64,000 nucleotides of DNA from Sipunculus nudus. Taxonomy: Eukaryota; Annelida; Sipuncula; Golfingiida; Sipunculidae. A program made the position numbers and the translations under genes. Location of the stretch: contig CM049315.1 in assembly GCA_026874595.1 (NCBI GenBank), positions 38,460,164 to 38,524,163 of the forward strand, read 5' to 3'. Positions 1 to 62,649 of this stretch are shown one piece after another (position 1 is the first letter of the stretch; every line of letters begins with the position of its first letter). Below the pieces are notes generated by a model. It searched no databases. It was not told where the DNA came from and was given only the letters and a program-made list of their open reading frames with translations.

Positions 1-545
1 CGCTTGGTCCGCTGTCAGGTCCTCATTGATATAAATTGCTACTCCGTCCAGACTGATGTTCCGCAGTTTCGCCCTCGCTTTGTATACTGTGTCCTTTGTT
101 GTGGTGTTATGAAATTTAACTAGGAGCTTCCGGGGTCTCGTTTGTTGCTTTCCGTCCGTACCTTGTTTTGGTTTTAGCCTAAATACTTGGCTCATTTCGG
201 ACTGACTGGTGTTGAGCCCCATTGCTTTGAAGACCTCTATGGCCCTTTCCATTGGTTTTTCGTTTTCAGATTCTTTGAGGTTTTCGATGATCAGATTTTT
301 CTGTTTGGTTGCCTCTTCTTGGTCTTGCTTTTTCATAAGGAATTCTTTTTCTAGTGTTTCATATTTTTTTCCAGGTTAGCGATTTTTTCTTCGTGCGATT
401 TTATTACTTTTTCGAGTTGGCCGATTTTTTTGTCCATCGATCTCTGAAGAGGGATTACGATGTTTGATGCCAGTGCATTTTGCACCTCCTGGGTTTGCAG
501 TGCTTCCCTGATGGCTAATATTAATTGGATTTTGTTTACATCCAT
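1..545 (-). pseudogene. LINE ORF1-like protein, frameshifted, 3' side runs off the window
   Basis: Read on the minus strand from an ATG at 545. The first 64 codons give a charged heptad-rich coiled coil (MDVNKIQLILAIREAL at the N-terminus) and then hit a stop. In the next frame the reading resumes at once (LIIENLKESENEKP, then RPRKLLVKFHNTTTKDTV and AIYINEDLTADQA) and stays open to the window edge. Coiled coil followed by an RRM-like region ending in INEDLT is the layout of ORF1 proteins of L1-type and related LINEs. The frame change falls at an A-run (T-run on +) near 363-370, so one lost base probably explains it. ORF2 would lie left of the window. Family membership is from motif recognition, not a search. 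Confidence 0.72.
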
Positions 546-1290
546 GGTTATTTGGATATATTTTATTGTTTACTTACGATTTTTGCGGACGTTTCCGTTA
601 TATTATGATATATATGCCCGTTGCTAAGGCCCTGTCAAGCTCGAGCGGTCGCACGATCTTTGGTCCAGGATTTTCTTTTGTTGACTGGTCCTTCTGCGTC
701 AGATCTTCTTCGGATTTTCAGAGCGATACAGTTTTGCTTTTTTCTATCGATCCTCTTTTGATTTTACTTATTTTGGTACATTTTCCAAGCCTAGGAAGCG
801 TTATTATGCAGAGCAACTATATTAGACGTCTGTCGCCATCGCAGTCTCAGATACCCTCATCAGAGTGGATCTTCTGTTTTTTACTTTGATCATGCCTGTT
901 ATAAATAGATAATTGGGGAGGATAATTTTAATTATGGACGCTGTTTAACGCTGTTGAACTACATTTAAAGCAAAAAGGACCTTTAATAATATAAGAGATG
1001 GCTCGTCAGAATATATGCTACACTTAATGATCATAAAGAGTTATAGTTATCTTTTGAAGTGAAACTCCATTTAAGACACAATTTTAATAAAAATTTATGT
1101 CAACATCAGTTTATAGATTAAATTATAAGTAGTGACGGATAAAAGGGGGTTATATATTTTATGCATTCGCTCATCTAACAGGTATTTTAAAGCAAAGACG
1201 TTTACCTGTTCATAAAGTAAGAATATTCTTAGTTGTTTAATACCAAAAGTGCTTCAAAATCACATATAATTTCAATGAAAATATTGAAAA
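546..1290. other. No gene seen; upstream side of the LINE fragment
   Basis: Relative to the minus-strand LINE ORF1 this is the 5' side and may include its 5' UTR up to about 900, where base composition shifts to AT-rich single-copy-looking sequence. The open frame at 566-889 (+) has no recognisable domain and looks like chance. Confidence 0.4.
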
Positions 1291-1584
1291 CTAAACGTTC
1301 AAAACCAAAAAATGGAAAACACCGCAAGGCGGAACACTCCTTCTCACAATCAGCCCCCGGCCGATATACACCGTAGAGGCATTGATTGTTGAAATCACTT
1401 GCCCCCTACCCCTTTCCTTGAAATTCTCCCACACCAATACCCTCCCAATCACCACCACTAGAAATAAAACGGCAAATAAATAAAATGCCTTAAGAAATTT
1501 TAATTTCATAATCATGGTCTTGGAGGTAATGACGTCAATTTTTCTTCCAGGGTAGGGGGATGACTCGTACTGGATGGTAATCAC
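1291..1584 (-). CDS. Candidate first exon of a type II membrane protein
   Basis: A 97-codon minus-strand frame. The better start is an internal ATG near 1518 in the context ACCATGATTATG. From there the protein has a short basic tail (MIMKLKFLK), a hydrophobic segment (AFYLFAVLFLVVVIGRVLV) and a polar stem (WENFKERGRGQ). This tail-anchor-stem layout is usual for Golgi glycosyltransferases and sulfotransferases. A good splice donor (GTGAGA) follows the codon for Ile in GRGLI, which would make the exon end there in phase 0 rather than read to the stop. The stretch is richer in GC than its surroundings. No downstream exon is visible, since the LINE fragment lies next to it and the window ends. 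It may be a real first exon or a chance frame. Confidence 0.3.
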   Translation of the reverse strand: MITIQYESSPYPGRKIDVITSKTMIMKLKFLKAFYLFAVLFLVVVIGRVLVWENFKERGRGQVISTINASTVYIGRGLIVRRSVPPCGVFHFLVLNV

Positions 1585-1607
1585 TGCTTGAACAACTTTA
1601 TGTAATG

Positions 1608-1610
<3 letters not shown>

Positions 1611-1660
<50 letters not shown>
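1611..1660. repeat. (AT)n microsatellite
   Basis: Uninterrupted AT dinucleotide run of about 50 bp. Confidence 0.98.
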
Positions 1661-1662
<2 letters not shown>

Positions 1663-3110
1663 CTATATATCCTTTTAGGGTCTGCATGACACATTTCAAA
1701 TATAAAAACCTTATGTTTAAGGTTTTTAGAAAATTGTAGGGTATTATGTTTCAAGTGTGAGTAAATTATAAACTAGGTTTCGATATATAATATTTCATAG
1801 TACATCCATAGATCGAATTATAGGCCTTTAATTTTAATTATTAATACATGTCATTTCATTTAAATATTATTCACTGAATAGGAGAAGGAGCGATTACGAT
1901 GACCATCCCTCTTGCTGAAAAGTGTGTGTGTGTGTGTGGGGGGGATATATACCCCCCCGTATTGACGTTTATGAATCTGCTGATAGCCACAAACTGACGT
2001 TGCCCCTCCAGTTCGATATTTGAGATAAGGGGAAAACAAATATACTGCTTCGTGACACAAGTCTAGAACGTTTTTCTATTAATTTCTGCATTTACCATGT
2101 AATGCCAGTGGAATGTATTAATTAACAGTTCCTCAAAGCAGGAAACAAGTACCTGTGCTCACAAAAATATACCATCAGACATGACATTCAATTAAAGTTT
2201 TACTGGAAGAGCTGATGAGATGATAATATAATATTGTTAATAAATATCCGTGCTCACCTAAAGTAAAATTTGAATCCGACCATAGAGTTTTACCGAAGGA
2301 AACTAAATTTGGTGTCTCTTTACGACCATTTGCAAAAATATGATCGGAAGATATAAATATAAAAACTTTTCATGATTGTTCATGTTTATATGGTTACCAA
2401 ACCTACAGTCGACCTCATTAATCTGCAATGTTTGTCTACACGCAACCTCATATTATGCAGTGAGGTTTATAGGCGTTCCGGATTACTTGTTATGACAACA
2501 TAAGTTAACAAATTCGCTTCAGGTTTCTTCGTCCTCGCAACCTTCCATAATCTACGTTTTATATTCAATTTGCAAAAAGGTAGTCTCTTATCTAACCAAA
2601 CAAACGGTGTTGCTATTCAGCACACAGGTAGTTACTGGGATCGATCACATGGGGACACAAGTAGTTTCACTATCAGCCAAGGGCGACATATGTATTTTTT
2701 TTATTTTTAACTCCCTAAACTAAACCCTTCCACAAAAAGTTGTTTGTATTCAATACGAACCTCTTAAAGTTTGGAAATTTGTGACGACCTGGACTACATG
2801 TTTCAACTGTGTAACTTCAAAATAAAATTTGTAACAATTAAACAAAATTACTTCTGTTTACATTGTACATCCACATGACTACCAAGTAATACTATTCCGT
2901 TAAGAGCCTACCACAAAAATATTCATGTTCCTATGATTAGCCGTTGAACAAATTTTATCCAATATATTTTAATTGAGTATATGTACCCCTTTACTCATGT
3001 ATACCATCGCCACTGGTGTATTTAGAAGCCCCATGTGCCATGCAGTGATTTGTTGAAAGGGGATTTCTTTCTCTACAGTCCTTAGACAGCAGATTCGCAC
3101 TCTTTAGGGC
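1661..3110. other. AT-rich noncoding sequence, nothing recognised
   Basis: Contains a short (TG)n/poly-G patch at about 1924-1944 but no gene, hairpin or repeat family that I recognise. Frames here are short and low in complexity. Confidence 0.5.
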
Positions 3111-3116
3111 CCGATC

Positions 3117-3299
3117 ATGCGCTGTATTTCTAAAATATCTCTTTCTCTATATATAGTAATGATCTTAGGGATATGGAAGCTCAACAATTGTTTCACCGAG
3201 AATAGTAAGTGTACAGGTAGAGGGGTAATTTTCTGTGGGGCAGTGTTTATACTGATTTTTGTTATTTTACTAGCTGTGTGCTTAAGGGGGAAACAATGA
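3117..3299 (+). CDS. Small possible membrane protein or exon (60 aa), unrecognised
   Basis: ATG at 3117, stop at 3297-3299. The N-terminus (ISLSLYIVMILGIW) is signal-like, there is a short Cys-bearing loop (NNCFTENSKCTG), and a strong hydrophobic helix (VIFCGAVFILIFVILLAVCL) is followed by a basic end (RGKQ). It lies in the first unit of a two-copy tandem duplication. In the second unit the homologous frame (FLGIRKINYCFTKDS) is interrupted by a stop before the hydrophobic helix. There is no recognisable family. It could be a real small protein, an exon of a larger gene, or chance. Confidence 0.25.
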   Translation: MRCISKISLSLYIVMILGIWKLNNCFTENSKCTGRGVIFCGAVFILIFVILLAVCLRGKQ

Positions 3300-3540
3300 T
3301 TTCAATCAGAGGGTCTATCGAAAATACGTTACATATAACTTCCTTGGTGAAGTAATACAGTAATGTTCTTAGGGATACGGAAAATAAATTATTGTTTCAC
3401 TAAGGATAGTTGGTCACAGGTAGACGGATGATTATCGGTGGGGCGGTATTTATACTGATATTTATTACCTCAAGGGGAAAGATTGATTTCAATCAGAGGG
3501 TCTATCGGTAATGCCTTCCATGGGACTTCCTGGTTGAGGT
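3160..3540. repeat. Diverged tandem duplication, about 200-bp unit, two copies
   Basis: Unit 1 (about 3160-3355) and unit 2 (about 3361-3540) share anchors in the same order: CTTAGGGATA, TTGTTTCAC, ACAGGTAGA, GGGGC.GT.TTTATACTGAT and GATTTCAATCAGAGGGTC. Unit 2 carries small deletions. Confidence 0.8.
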
Positions 3541-4189
3541 GGACCATTTATAAAAAAAAATAGGGCGTAGTCTTTAGACCTGTATGACAAACATGGTGCA
3601 TTACTAAAAATCTTATGACATGTTATTGTTATATATTACACCTTTGTTGCCTGGTCTCCGTTTTTCCAATCCGGAACTAACGGATATTTCTAAATTTTAT
3701 TTTTATTTTTACCAAAATCAAAGTTAATGAGAATTAATTCTTTTTACAATATTGAAGTCCAGCCTTTCTGTGCAGAAAAATAATTATTAACATGTGTACC
3801 GTTATTCTTCTTTTGGTTTGATTAACTTTCCGAGTCTTTGGATGAAATTGAACAAATACACACATGGTAAATGTGTAATGATGTTGTCTATTGTTTATAA
3901 ACCCAGGAATACGATCGTATCGACCTAAACACTGCCACCGTTTGAAGTTGTTTTTTCAATGATTGGATTTTAGATAAAACAATGTATGTATTGCAGTAAA
4001 AAATCAACAAAATGAACAAGTACTTTTGGTGATTCGTAAATCATCCAGCATTTCACTTTCAGTATATATATATGTTTATGTAATTGTTCTGCTGAATCGA
4101 ACAGGTGTCTATAGAATGGAATCAACAGACAGCCATTGCTGTTACACAATTAATTAGATTGCCACTGGACATCTATAAATAAAATCTTC

Positions 4190-4626
4190 CACCGCTTATC
4201 GGGGCCAAAAGATCGATACACTTCATAAAATAGAAGGCACTCATGGAGCACATACCTCCGCCAATGCCTAAAAATAATAAAGTTTTTCAGTGGCAATTGC
4301 TGTGTCCATGCTCTGCCTGACTGCTAATGAATCTCGCCAATGGATAGTCTGCGACCAGGTCTATTAACTAGACCATGGAATTAAGTAGTGAAGGTGTGCG
4401 AGGCACCAAGACAGGAGCAAAGCCAGCCACCAGCAATTCCTAGCCAAGCAGCGGTTATGAAGAGGGCCACTCACAATCTGGTCCCCCTTTCACAAAAACA
4501 TCATGTCACAAAACATCATATTTAAAGTTTACCAGTCCGTCTCATTATGGTATATATTCTTCCGCCCATCACCGATTCTTCTATAACCCTAAACAAAAAA
4601 AAAAAAAAAAAAACAAAAAAAAAAAA
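4190..4626 (+). repeat. Possible retroposed element ending in a poly(A) tract
   Basis: A block with higher GC than its flanks ends in a 33-bp A-rich tract (4594-4626, A-runs broken by single C). Sequence ending in a long A-tract on the + strand is what a retroposed SINE or LINE 3' end looks like. I do not recognise the body and see no clear target-site duplication, so the call rests only on the tail and the composition step. Confidence 0.3.
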
Positions 4627-6821
4627 CAGTAAGAACGCTAACACACACGACCGGTCACTTACTTAATTTCGCGCAACCAGAGTTGGCAATGTAACCAGGT
4701 GTTGTTTCTGGTCAGTCACCAGGCATAGGGTTTTGTAATGTGGATTAAATATTCACACCATAAATACTTACACCACACAGCCCTATCCACTCGTAATAGA
4801 TAAAGAAATACAAGAGAACATAAATAGAGCAGATACCGTTAACAATCCTGGAAATATGGCACTAAATACGCCTCCCACCAGACCATAACACCAGGAACAC
4901 TTCTTTTCCAAAAAAAAAACCCAGCCCAAGATGAGCAGCCCTGTAAAAATGTTATCATACTGTCACGCATGAGTGAAGTTAGGTACACTTGTTATCAGAT
5001 AAATGACGCGCTATAGCCAAACAACCAAATTCCTTACGAAAGCTGTACATCACATGTAAGAGCATTTTAAGACCGATTCCTTATGAAACAAAAATGACCA
5101 GTTACGGACGTGCGCATTAAGGTATAAAATAATCACTTGTGCTTTACAGGCCAAGGTCACACCTCCGTAGTGTTAATATAATACAGTTTTTTTCTTTATA
5201 AATGAGAATAAAGCTGAATATGATTCGATGTTAGGTTAAAATCCAATTTAATTTAAAACGTTCAACTTTATATTAACCATTTCATTATTTTTCAGAGGGC
5301 ATTGTTTTAAATCTGCACAGTGATATTACAGGAATTCCTGAAAACTATTGTTTGATTTCTATATGACACAATTACGAAAACGTTGTTGCTACCAGGCTGA
5401 ATAAATTATAAATAGTCATGCAGCATTTATAAAGCTATACAAAGCCGTTTTCATGCAAGTAACCATTTTATAAACGACTTTCTATATTTAGGACGATTCT
5501 CAAATGGTTTATAATAAGGTGATCACCCCAGAAAACTATAGATTTAATGTCATAGACAATTTTAGTAATTGCAACTTTTTAAATTTGAAATAGAGTGGGA
5601 GAGACTAATACTGGGGGCAAACAGTTTATTTCATATGATATAATCTGATTTTTTTTATTTATATCGAATGTGGTTTATAACTTAAACGGCAAAAAGTTTT
5701 TCTCTACAAGATTTTATTTGGAGGTTGTGGTGGATCAAGCAAAAAAAATCCCGGTTCTAATCTGGAAATATTAACTCACTGTATAACAGTTCGCCGCAGG
5801 TCTGACTTTTATGACTTAACATTACCCTCATATCAGAACTTTGACATCGGGCAGCCCATTCCGGTACAATACTATTGCAATGTAGTGCCCGATACATACT
5901 TATAATACTCTTCATTATTTGGTGTATCATTATCTCAGTAAATTCAATGACGATGCTCAAATTAAAAGAAAATGCATAAATGTTTTGCTTGATATCAAAT
6001 AAAAAGACCATTTTAAATAAACATCCTTATTTAAAATATTTTACCTTATTTTTACGATATATCTGTAAAATAACGGGAACATTTATACCATAATTCATAT
6101 ATCCCTCCGTGATATGACATTTTTTCTATACAAGGCCTTGACCACTGTTTCAAAACACAGGTGCCAAAATAGTCGCATTGTTTCGAGACAATAATAACGT
6201 GTATATTAAGATGGGAAGTTCCATATATGCAGAAGCGGAAGTCATTAGATTTAAACGCCATATACAAAACCCTGGTTTGTCTTACTTGCCGCCAAAACGG
6301 TTTAACAGGTCATCAACAGGTCAACCATCAGGAATGGTTTTACCTGCATAGGCATTCCGATAATTCTTGTCTTTTGTCTCATACACGCACTCTCAGTACA
6401 AATGGGCATTTACACGGGTGGAAATCGAAAAATAATTTATTTTAACATTATTGAATAACAGTCTATAACAATAACGGCCAATTAAACCAACAAGAAGTGA
6501 AAAACGTTTACTTAAAGCTAAATGACGTGTTGACAAGGTTAGTACAGTGACATAAACTTAAAACTAACGTTTTATTTTTAATAGCTTAAGGAAGGGTGAC
6601 TTTTACAAACTGATAGGGGGAATGTCGATCTTACTTTTCTTTTGTAGGAAACATTGAAATAATTTTTTTATACTCTTCAAGTCATCCGGTCAAAATTAAG
6701 ATCTGTGTGAAATCCTGGTTCTTATCGGGAAATATATACTCATGTTTTTTAGAAGGTAACTGCCCCAATTTTTTAAGGCTTGCTTAAGTAATTATGTACA
6801 TCTGCAGGCTCGGTGTATTAC

Positions 6822-6859
6822 TACTGTGGGTCCTTCTTACAGTGGAAGGACCCACAGTA
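6822..6859. other. Perfect 15-bp inverted repeat (hairpin)
   Basis: Arms TACTGTGGGTCCTTC (6822-6836) and GAAGGACCCACAGTA (6845-6859) are exact reverse complements with an 8-base spacer. It sits directly beside the SINE-like block at 6869-7036 and may be the end of that element or of an inserted foldback sequence. Confidence 0.85.
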
Positions 6860-6868
6860 CGTCATTCT

Positions 6869-7036
6869 TATTGCTGGGTCAAAACACCGAGGAACTCCCG
6901 AAAGGCTAACTCGCTTTTTGAGTGAAAGACGAATGTTGGGCACAGTCTCATCATTAAGCGTGTAGAGCGCTCAACATGAATAGGGGTAAATCGTGGAAAA
7001 TACCACCGCCTCGGCTGCGATTCGAACTAACGATCT
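6869..7036 (-). mobile_element. tRNA-derived SINE fragment
   Basis: On the minus strand it carries a pol III B-box-like sequence (AGTTCGAATCGC, near 7020-7032) followed by a body that matches the block at 59900-60095 in order: GAGCGCTCT / AACGCTCT, GCTTAATG / GCTTAATT, TGTGCCC, CTCGGTGTT.TGACC.AGCAAT. Two diverged copies with a B box support a tRNA-derived SINE. The A box is not clear here. Confidence 0.6.
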
Positions 7037-7956
7037 TATTGTATCAGTATTTACTCATCGTATTAAAGCTTGCCTCCGGTTTGTCTTTTACGCCTCTACC
7101 TTATTCTCCCACAAGAACCCGGACATCGGGCAGCCTTTTCTTGCACATTACTTTATACAACAGCAGTAAAGTGTCCTGTATATATTTGTGATACTATTCA
7201 TTTATTGGTGCATCTTTTTCTCGGTAAAGTCTATGAAGATGCTTCAACTTTCAAAATAAAATTTAAAAAAAGATATGCTTAATATTAAATAAAAAGACCA
7301 GTTTAAGTAATCAAAACGTTTTATTATATTTTACCGAATTTCGGAAAATTATTGGGAACATGATTACCATTTATCTTATATCCCCTCGTGTCTGGGCTTG
7401 TTTCATGTGTTATAGAACACAGGCCAGAAGGCAGTCCAAGTGTTCAGACAGGAAAACCATGTAACTTGTTGTTGCATATTTGCGAAAGTTAAAAGTCAGA
7501 TTTTCCCAAACACTCTTTAAAAAACTCTGGTTAATTTTACTTGCAACAGTTTTCCTTGTTGAATGTGTGTGAGTGTTATAAACACCTGGATATAAAACAG
7601 ACATTGGAATATGCCTCTTAAACCTAACCTTTCAGATTTATACATAACTGGGAACACTGTTATATACTTTCAAGACAATCCTTAAGATTGAAACTATATT
7701 AATCTTCACATTTCTTTTAGGGTCCTAGAAGATGATGGATTAAGTAAACCCAAATGGAATTTAAATGTTTACGTATTTTATATGAATCCCAAACCGGCAT
7801 TTCATATCTTTTGGAGAGAAATTACTCAAGAAGTGTATATGTATTGTGCCAGATAATGGATGCTTACATTGATCGGAAACGAAAGAAAGATGTAGACTCC
7901 ATCGATTGGATGGAACAAAATATGTACTGTTTGCCTCAACACAAAAGCTCAGCGTC

Positions 7957-59739
<51,783 letters not shown>

Positions 59740-59880
59740 TCTCTTATCTTATTAATACTCCATCAACAATCTTTTTTTAGTTTTTGGTTGAGAAAACCCA
59801 CCCCATTTTTTCCCTATATTCTTGATCTAAATATGTACATTTAAAGAGTCATCTCATATATTTTTGTATCTTGGTGTCAC
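59740..59880 (+). other. 3' flank of the CTLD-mucin gene
   Basis: No AATAAA is seen close to the stop. The first clear one on + lies beyond the SINE, near 60295 (AAAATAAAATG), so the 3' UTR may contain the SINE or use a variant signal. Confidence 0.35.
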
Positions 59881-60140
59881 CCAGGCCCGTTGACTACCGC
59901 GCCTGAGGGTCCAGGGTGTGTAATCATTCCCATTGCTTGGTCATAACACCGAGAACCCACCCCCAAGACCCATTCCTGTGTGAGTGATACACAGTTGTGG
60001 GGCACAGCTTTCCAATTAAGCCTGCAGAGCGTTCATCCTAGGTGGGGTCCGACCGTGGAAATCTCACTGCTTCTTCTAAGATTTGAACTCATGATCTCCC
60101 GGCTCTGAGCCATGTTCCAACCCTTAACCATATAAGCATG
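59880..60140 (-). mobile_element. tRNA-derived SINE
   Basis: On minus: tRNA-like head with an A-box-like TATGGTTAAGGGTTGG, B box GAGTTCAAATC (about 60068-60078 on +), then a body shared with 6869-7036 (AACGCTCTGCAGGCTTAAT, TGTGCCCCACAACTG, CTCGGTGTTATGACCAAGCA). Located 140 bp after the stop codon of the CTLD-mucin gene, antisense to it. Confidence 0.65.
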
Positions 60141-60149
60141 TTCCTTCAA

Positions 60150-61680
60150 CAATCTAACGCAACCTCAGAGTAGATATATCTGTTTAGATAGGATCTTACA
60201 CATAATGGTATACTTTGTTTGGTCGTGGTAAATTCAAATTTATATTTTACATGCAGCAGAGTTGGTTTAACGTGAGTCAAATGCCAATATTTAAAATAAA
60301 ATGTTAATGCTAATTGAAATTCTTTGCATTTGCATTTCATTATTATTTCGCTGTTATAAAACGCAAATGCAAAAAAGTGAAATACAAGTGCAGTCAATTT
60401 GCATTTGAATTAATTTCAAATATGGGCATTTGTCAAACGTCTGTATTAAGCAAAACTGAACTGACAGTGTGATAGGAATAATATTGGTCCTGATTATGTC
60501 CTTTCATTTTTCATGTTCTACAAAAATGTCGATTTTAGTTTTCTGAACTCCCCAGTGTCTATATGGAATGTGTTTGACTTTTTTCTGATTTTCTTACTTA
60601 AAGATCTGCCTGTTAATCAATATTATTCATAGATTTTGTAGATTATTTGCTGGTTTTGCGTATATGCATACAAATTACAAGCATATCTACACGTGTGGCG
60701 TTATCACTGCATAACAGCATTCACCTTCTTATGTTAACATACCAATACACTGTCTTGATTTAGATGAAATTTCATTAATATGTATAATTATGTATTTATT
60801 ACTAATGTATAGTTTTGAGTTTGCTGATATATAACCTGAAAGGGTGCATATTTGTGTGTGGGGGTGTTTGTGCGTGTGTGTGAGAGAGAGAATTTCAAGT
60901 GTATTACGTTGTAATGTGAAGTTTACTGTTATATTAATCTTACGAAAGATCGATTTTGGTCGGAATATTTTACATGTTTACATTTCATATCTGCTGTGTA
61001 ATGGATCATGTGTTTGAATCGCATGAATGGTGTGTTAAACACTGGTTTCAGAATCAGGCTAGTTTTTGTATATTGTCTTATTCTTTCCCAATCAAGCATA
61101 TACACTCGAATATGTTGAAGGTATACTTGTTATAAAAGAAACCAGTAGAATATTAGTGAGCATCAGTTTACACAGGAAGGTCAATTTTTCTTCACAAAAG
61201 GAACACCAGAATTGTATACTGCCATATGCATACTTACTAAGGTAAGACATGTATATGAAATATAAATATAACATAAGATGAATGTGCCTTTCAAGCTGTT
61301 CACGGTTTCCCGTTGATAACAGAAGAGTTGTTTATACACTGTTTAAACAATCCTAGCGGTACTTGATGGTTTTAAATTCTAGGTGTCCAGGAGACAATGT
61401 TTTAAGAACAGAGCCGTTTTAAATTAAATGGAACATTTACTGCATGATTAGATTAATTAGAAGTATTTCATTTGAGTTATTAATATTGTGTAAATTACTT
61501 GAATGTAATGTTTTTATTACATCAACGATATGCATGTCGAATTTCTTCGTACTATAATATATTATCCCTTCGTAATATGCATTTATGCATTTGTGCAATA
61601 ATTTTTGCATTACTCGACTAAGCTTTGTCTGGACCCATCCGGAAGTATGATTTTGTCTAGTGGTGGTCACCCTCTTGAAA
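60150..61680. other. AT-rich intergenic sequence, nothing recognised
   Basis: One (TG)n/(GA)n patch near 60857-60892. No gene or repeat family recognised. Confidence 0.5.
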
Positions 61681-61689
61681 AGTTTTATT

Positions 61690-62145
61690 CATAATGGTAA
61701 GTGACGTTGGTTGTCTTGCAACCACATGAAGGTAAGCTCTTCTGGGGATGCTGCCATCGGGGATGTTTGGGTCAAAGCAAGTTAGGCTATGGCTCACTAT
61801 GTTTTCATTATTTCATATTAAATCTGATGTTATATTTTATATCCTTATCTGTATTGTTGTTATCAGGATGGTATATAATAAGTATTATAAAAACATGATA
61901 TAATGTATAACCGGTAGAATAGTATTTTACAATGGTAGAGGACGTTGGCTGTTGCCACCACCTGAAGGAAAGCTTTTCTAGGGATGTTGTCAGGGGAGAT
62001 GTTGGGGTCTATGAAAGTCAGGCTATGGTTCACAATATTTTCATCATTGTATATTAAATCAGGTGTTATATGTTACATGTTAAATTGTTGTAATATGTAT
62101 GGTATATAACGTATTATTAATATAACATGATATAATGTATTTCAA
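61690..62145. repeat. Tandem duplication, about 230-bp unit, two copies
   Basis: ATAATGGTAAGTGACGTTGG (61691) and ACAATGGTAGAGGACGTTGG (about 61930) start units sharing CCAC..GAAGG.AAGCT.TTCT.GGGATG, GTTAGGCTATGG / GTCAGGCTATGG, and ATATTAAATC.G.TGTTATAT then a GATATAATGTAT end. Confidence 0.9.
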
Positions 62146-62329
62146 TATAGCATAATGATAACGCGCAATAATTGTGACCGTATATCATTGGTTAATGTCC
62201 AGTTACTTTTAACCTGTTTGTATAACGTTACTTTTCATGGGACCAGTATAAGATTTGTTCCCACGCGAAAAAAGCGAGTTCTGTGCCTTAATAGATGGAG
62301 CATCTCTCACCCTTCTCCCGCGAAACAGA

Positions 62330-62640
62330 AAAACCAGCTGAAGACAAAGTAACTGAACATTTATATATATGATATATGCATGTATATATATTATGGTAAT
62401 TATGGTTAAACAAAATATGCATATTGAAAAAAAATTCCAAAATAATTAAACCCGTTGAAGTCAAAGTAACTTAACAATAATATTAATAATATTTTATGTA
62501 TATATATATATATAATATACAATAATATTAATAATATTTTATGTATATATATATATATTTATATATATATAAATATATATAATGGTATTTAGGGCAAAAT
62601 AAATTATGCATATTGAAGATAAGAAAATAAACTGTAAAAT
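62330..62640. repeat. Short tandem duplications with (TA)n
   Basis: GAAG.CAAAGTAACT.AACA occurs at about 62340 and 62457; CAATAATATTAATAATATTT at 62474 and 62520; AAA...ATGCATATTGAA at about 62416 and 62606. Confidence 0.8.
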
Positions 62641-62649
62641 AAAAAAAAC

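Noticed and set aside
59880-60140. Functional tRNA gene on the minus strand
   Set aside because: The A and B boxes are present but the cloverleaf does not close, and the body continues as a SINE shared with 6.9 kb.
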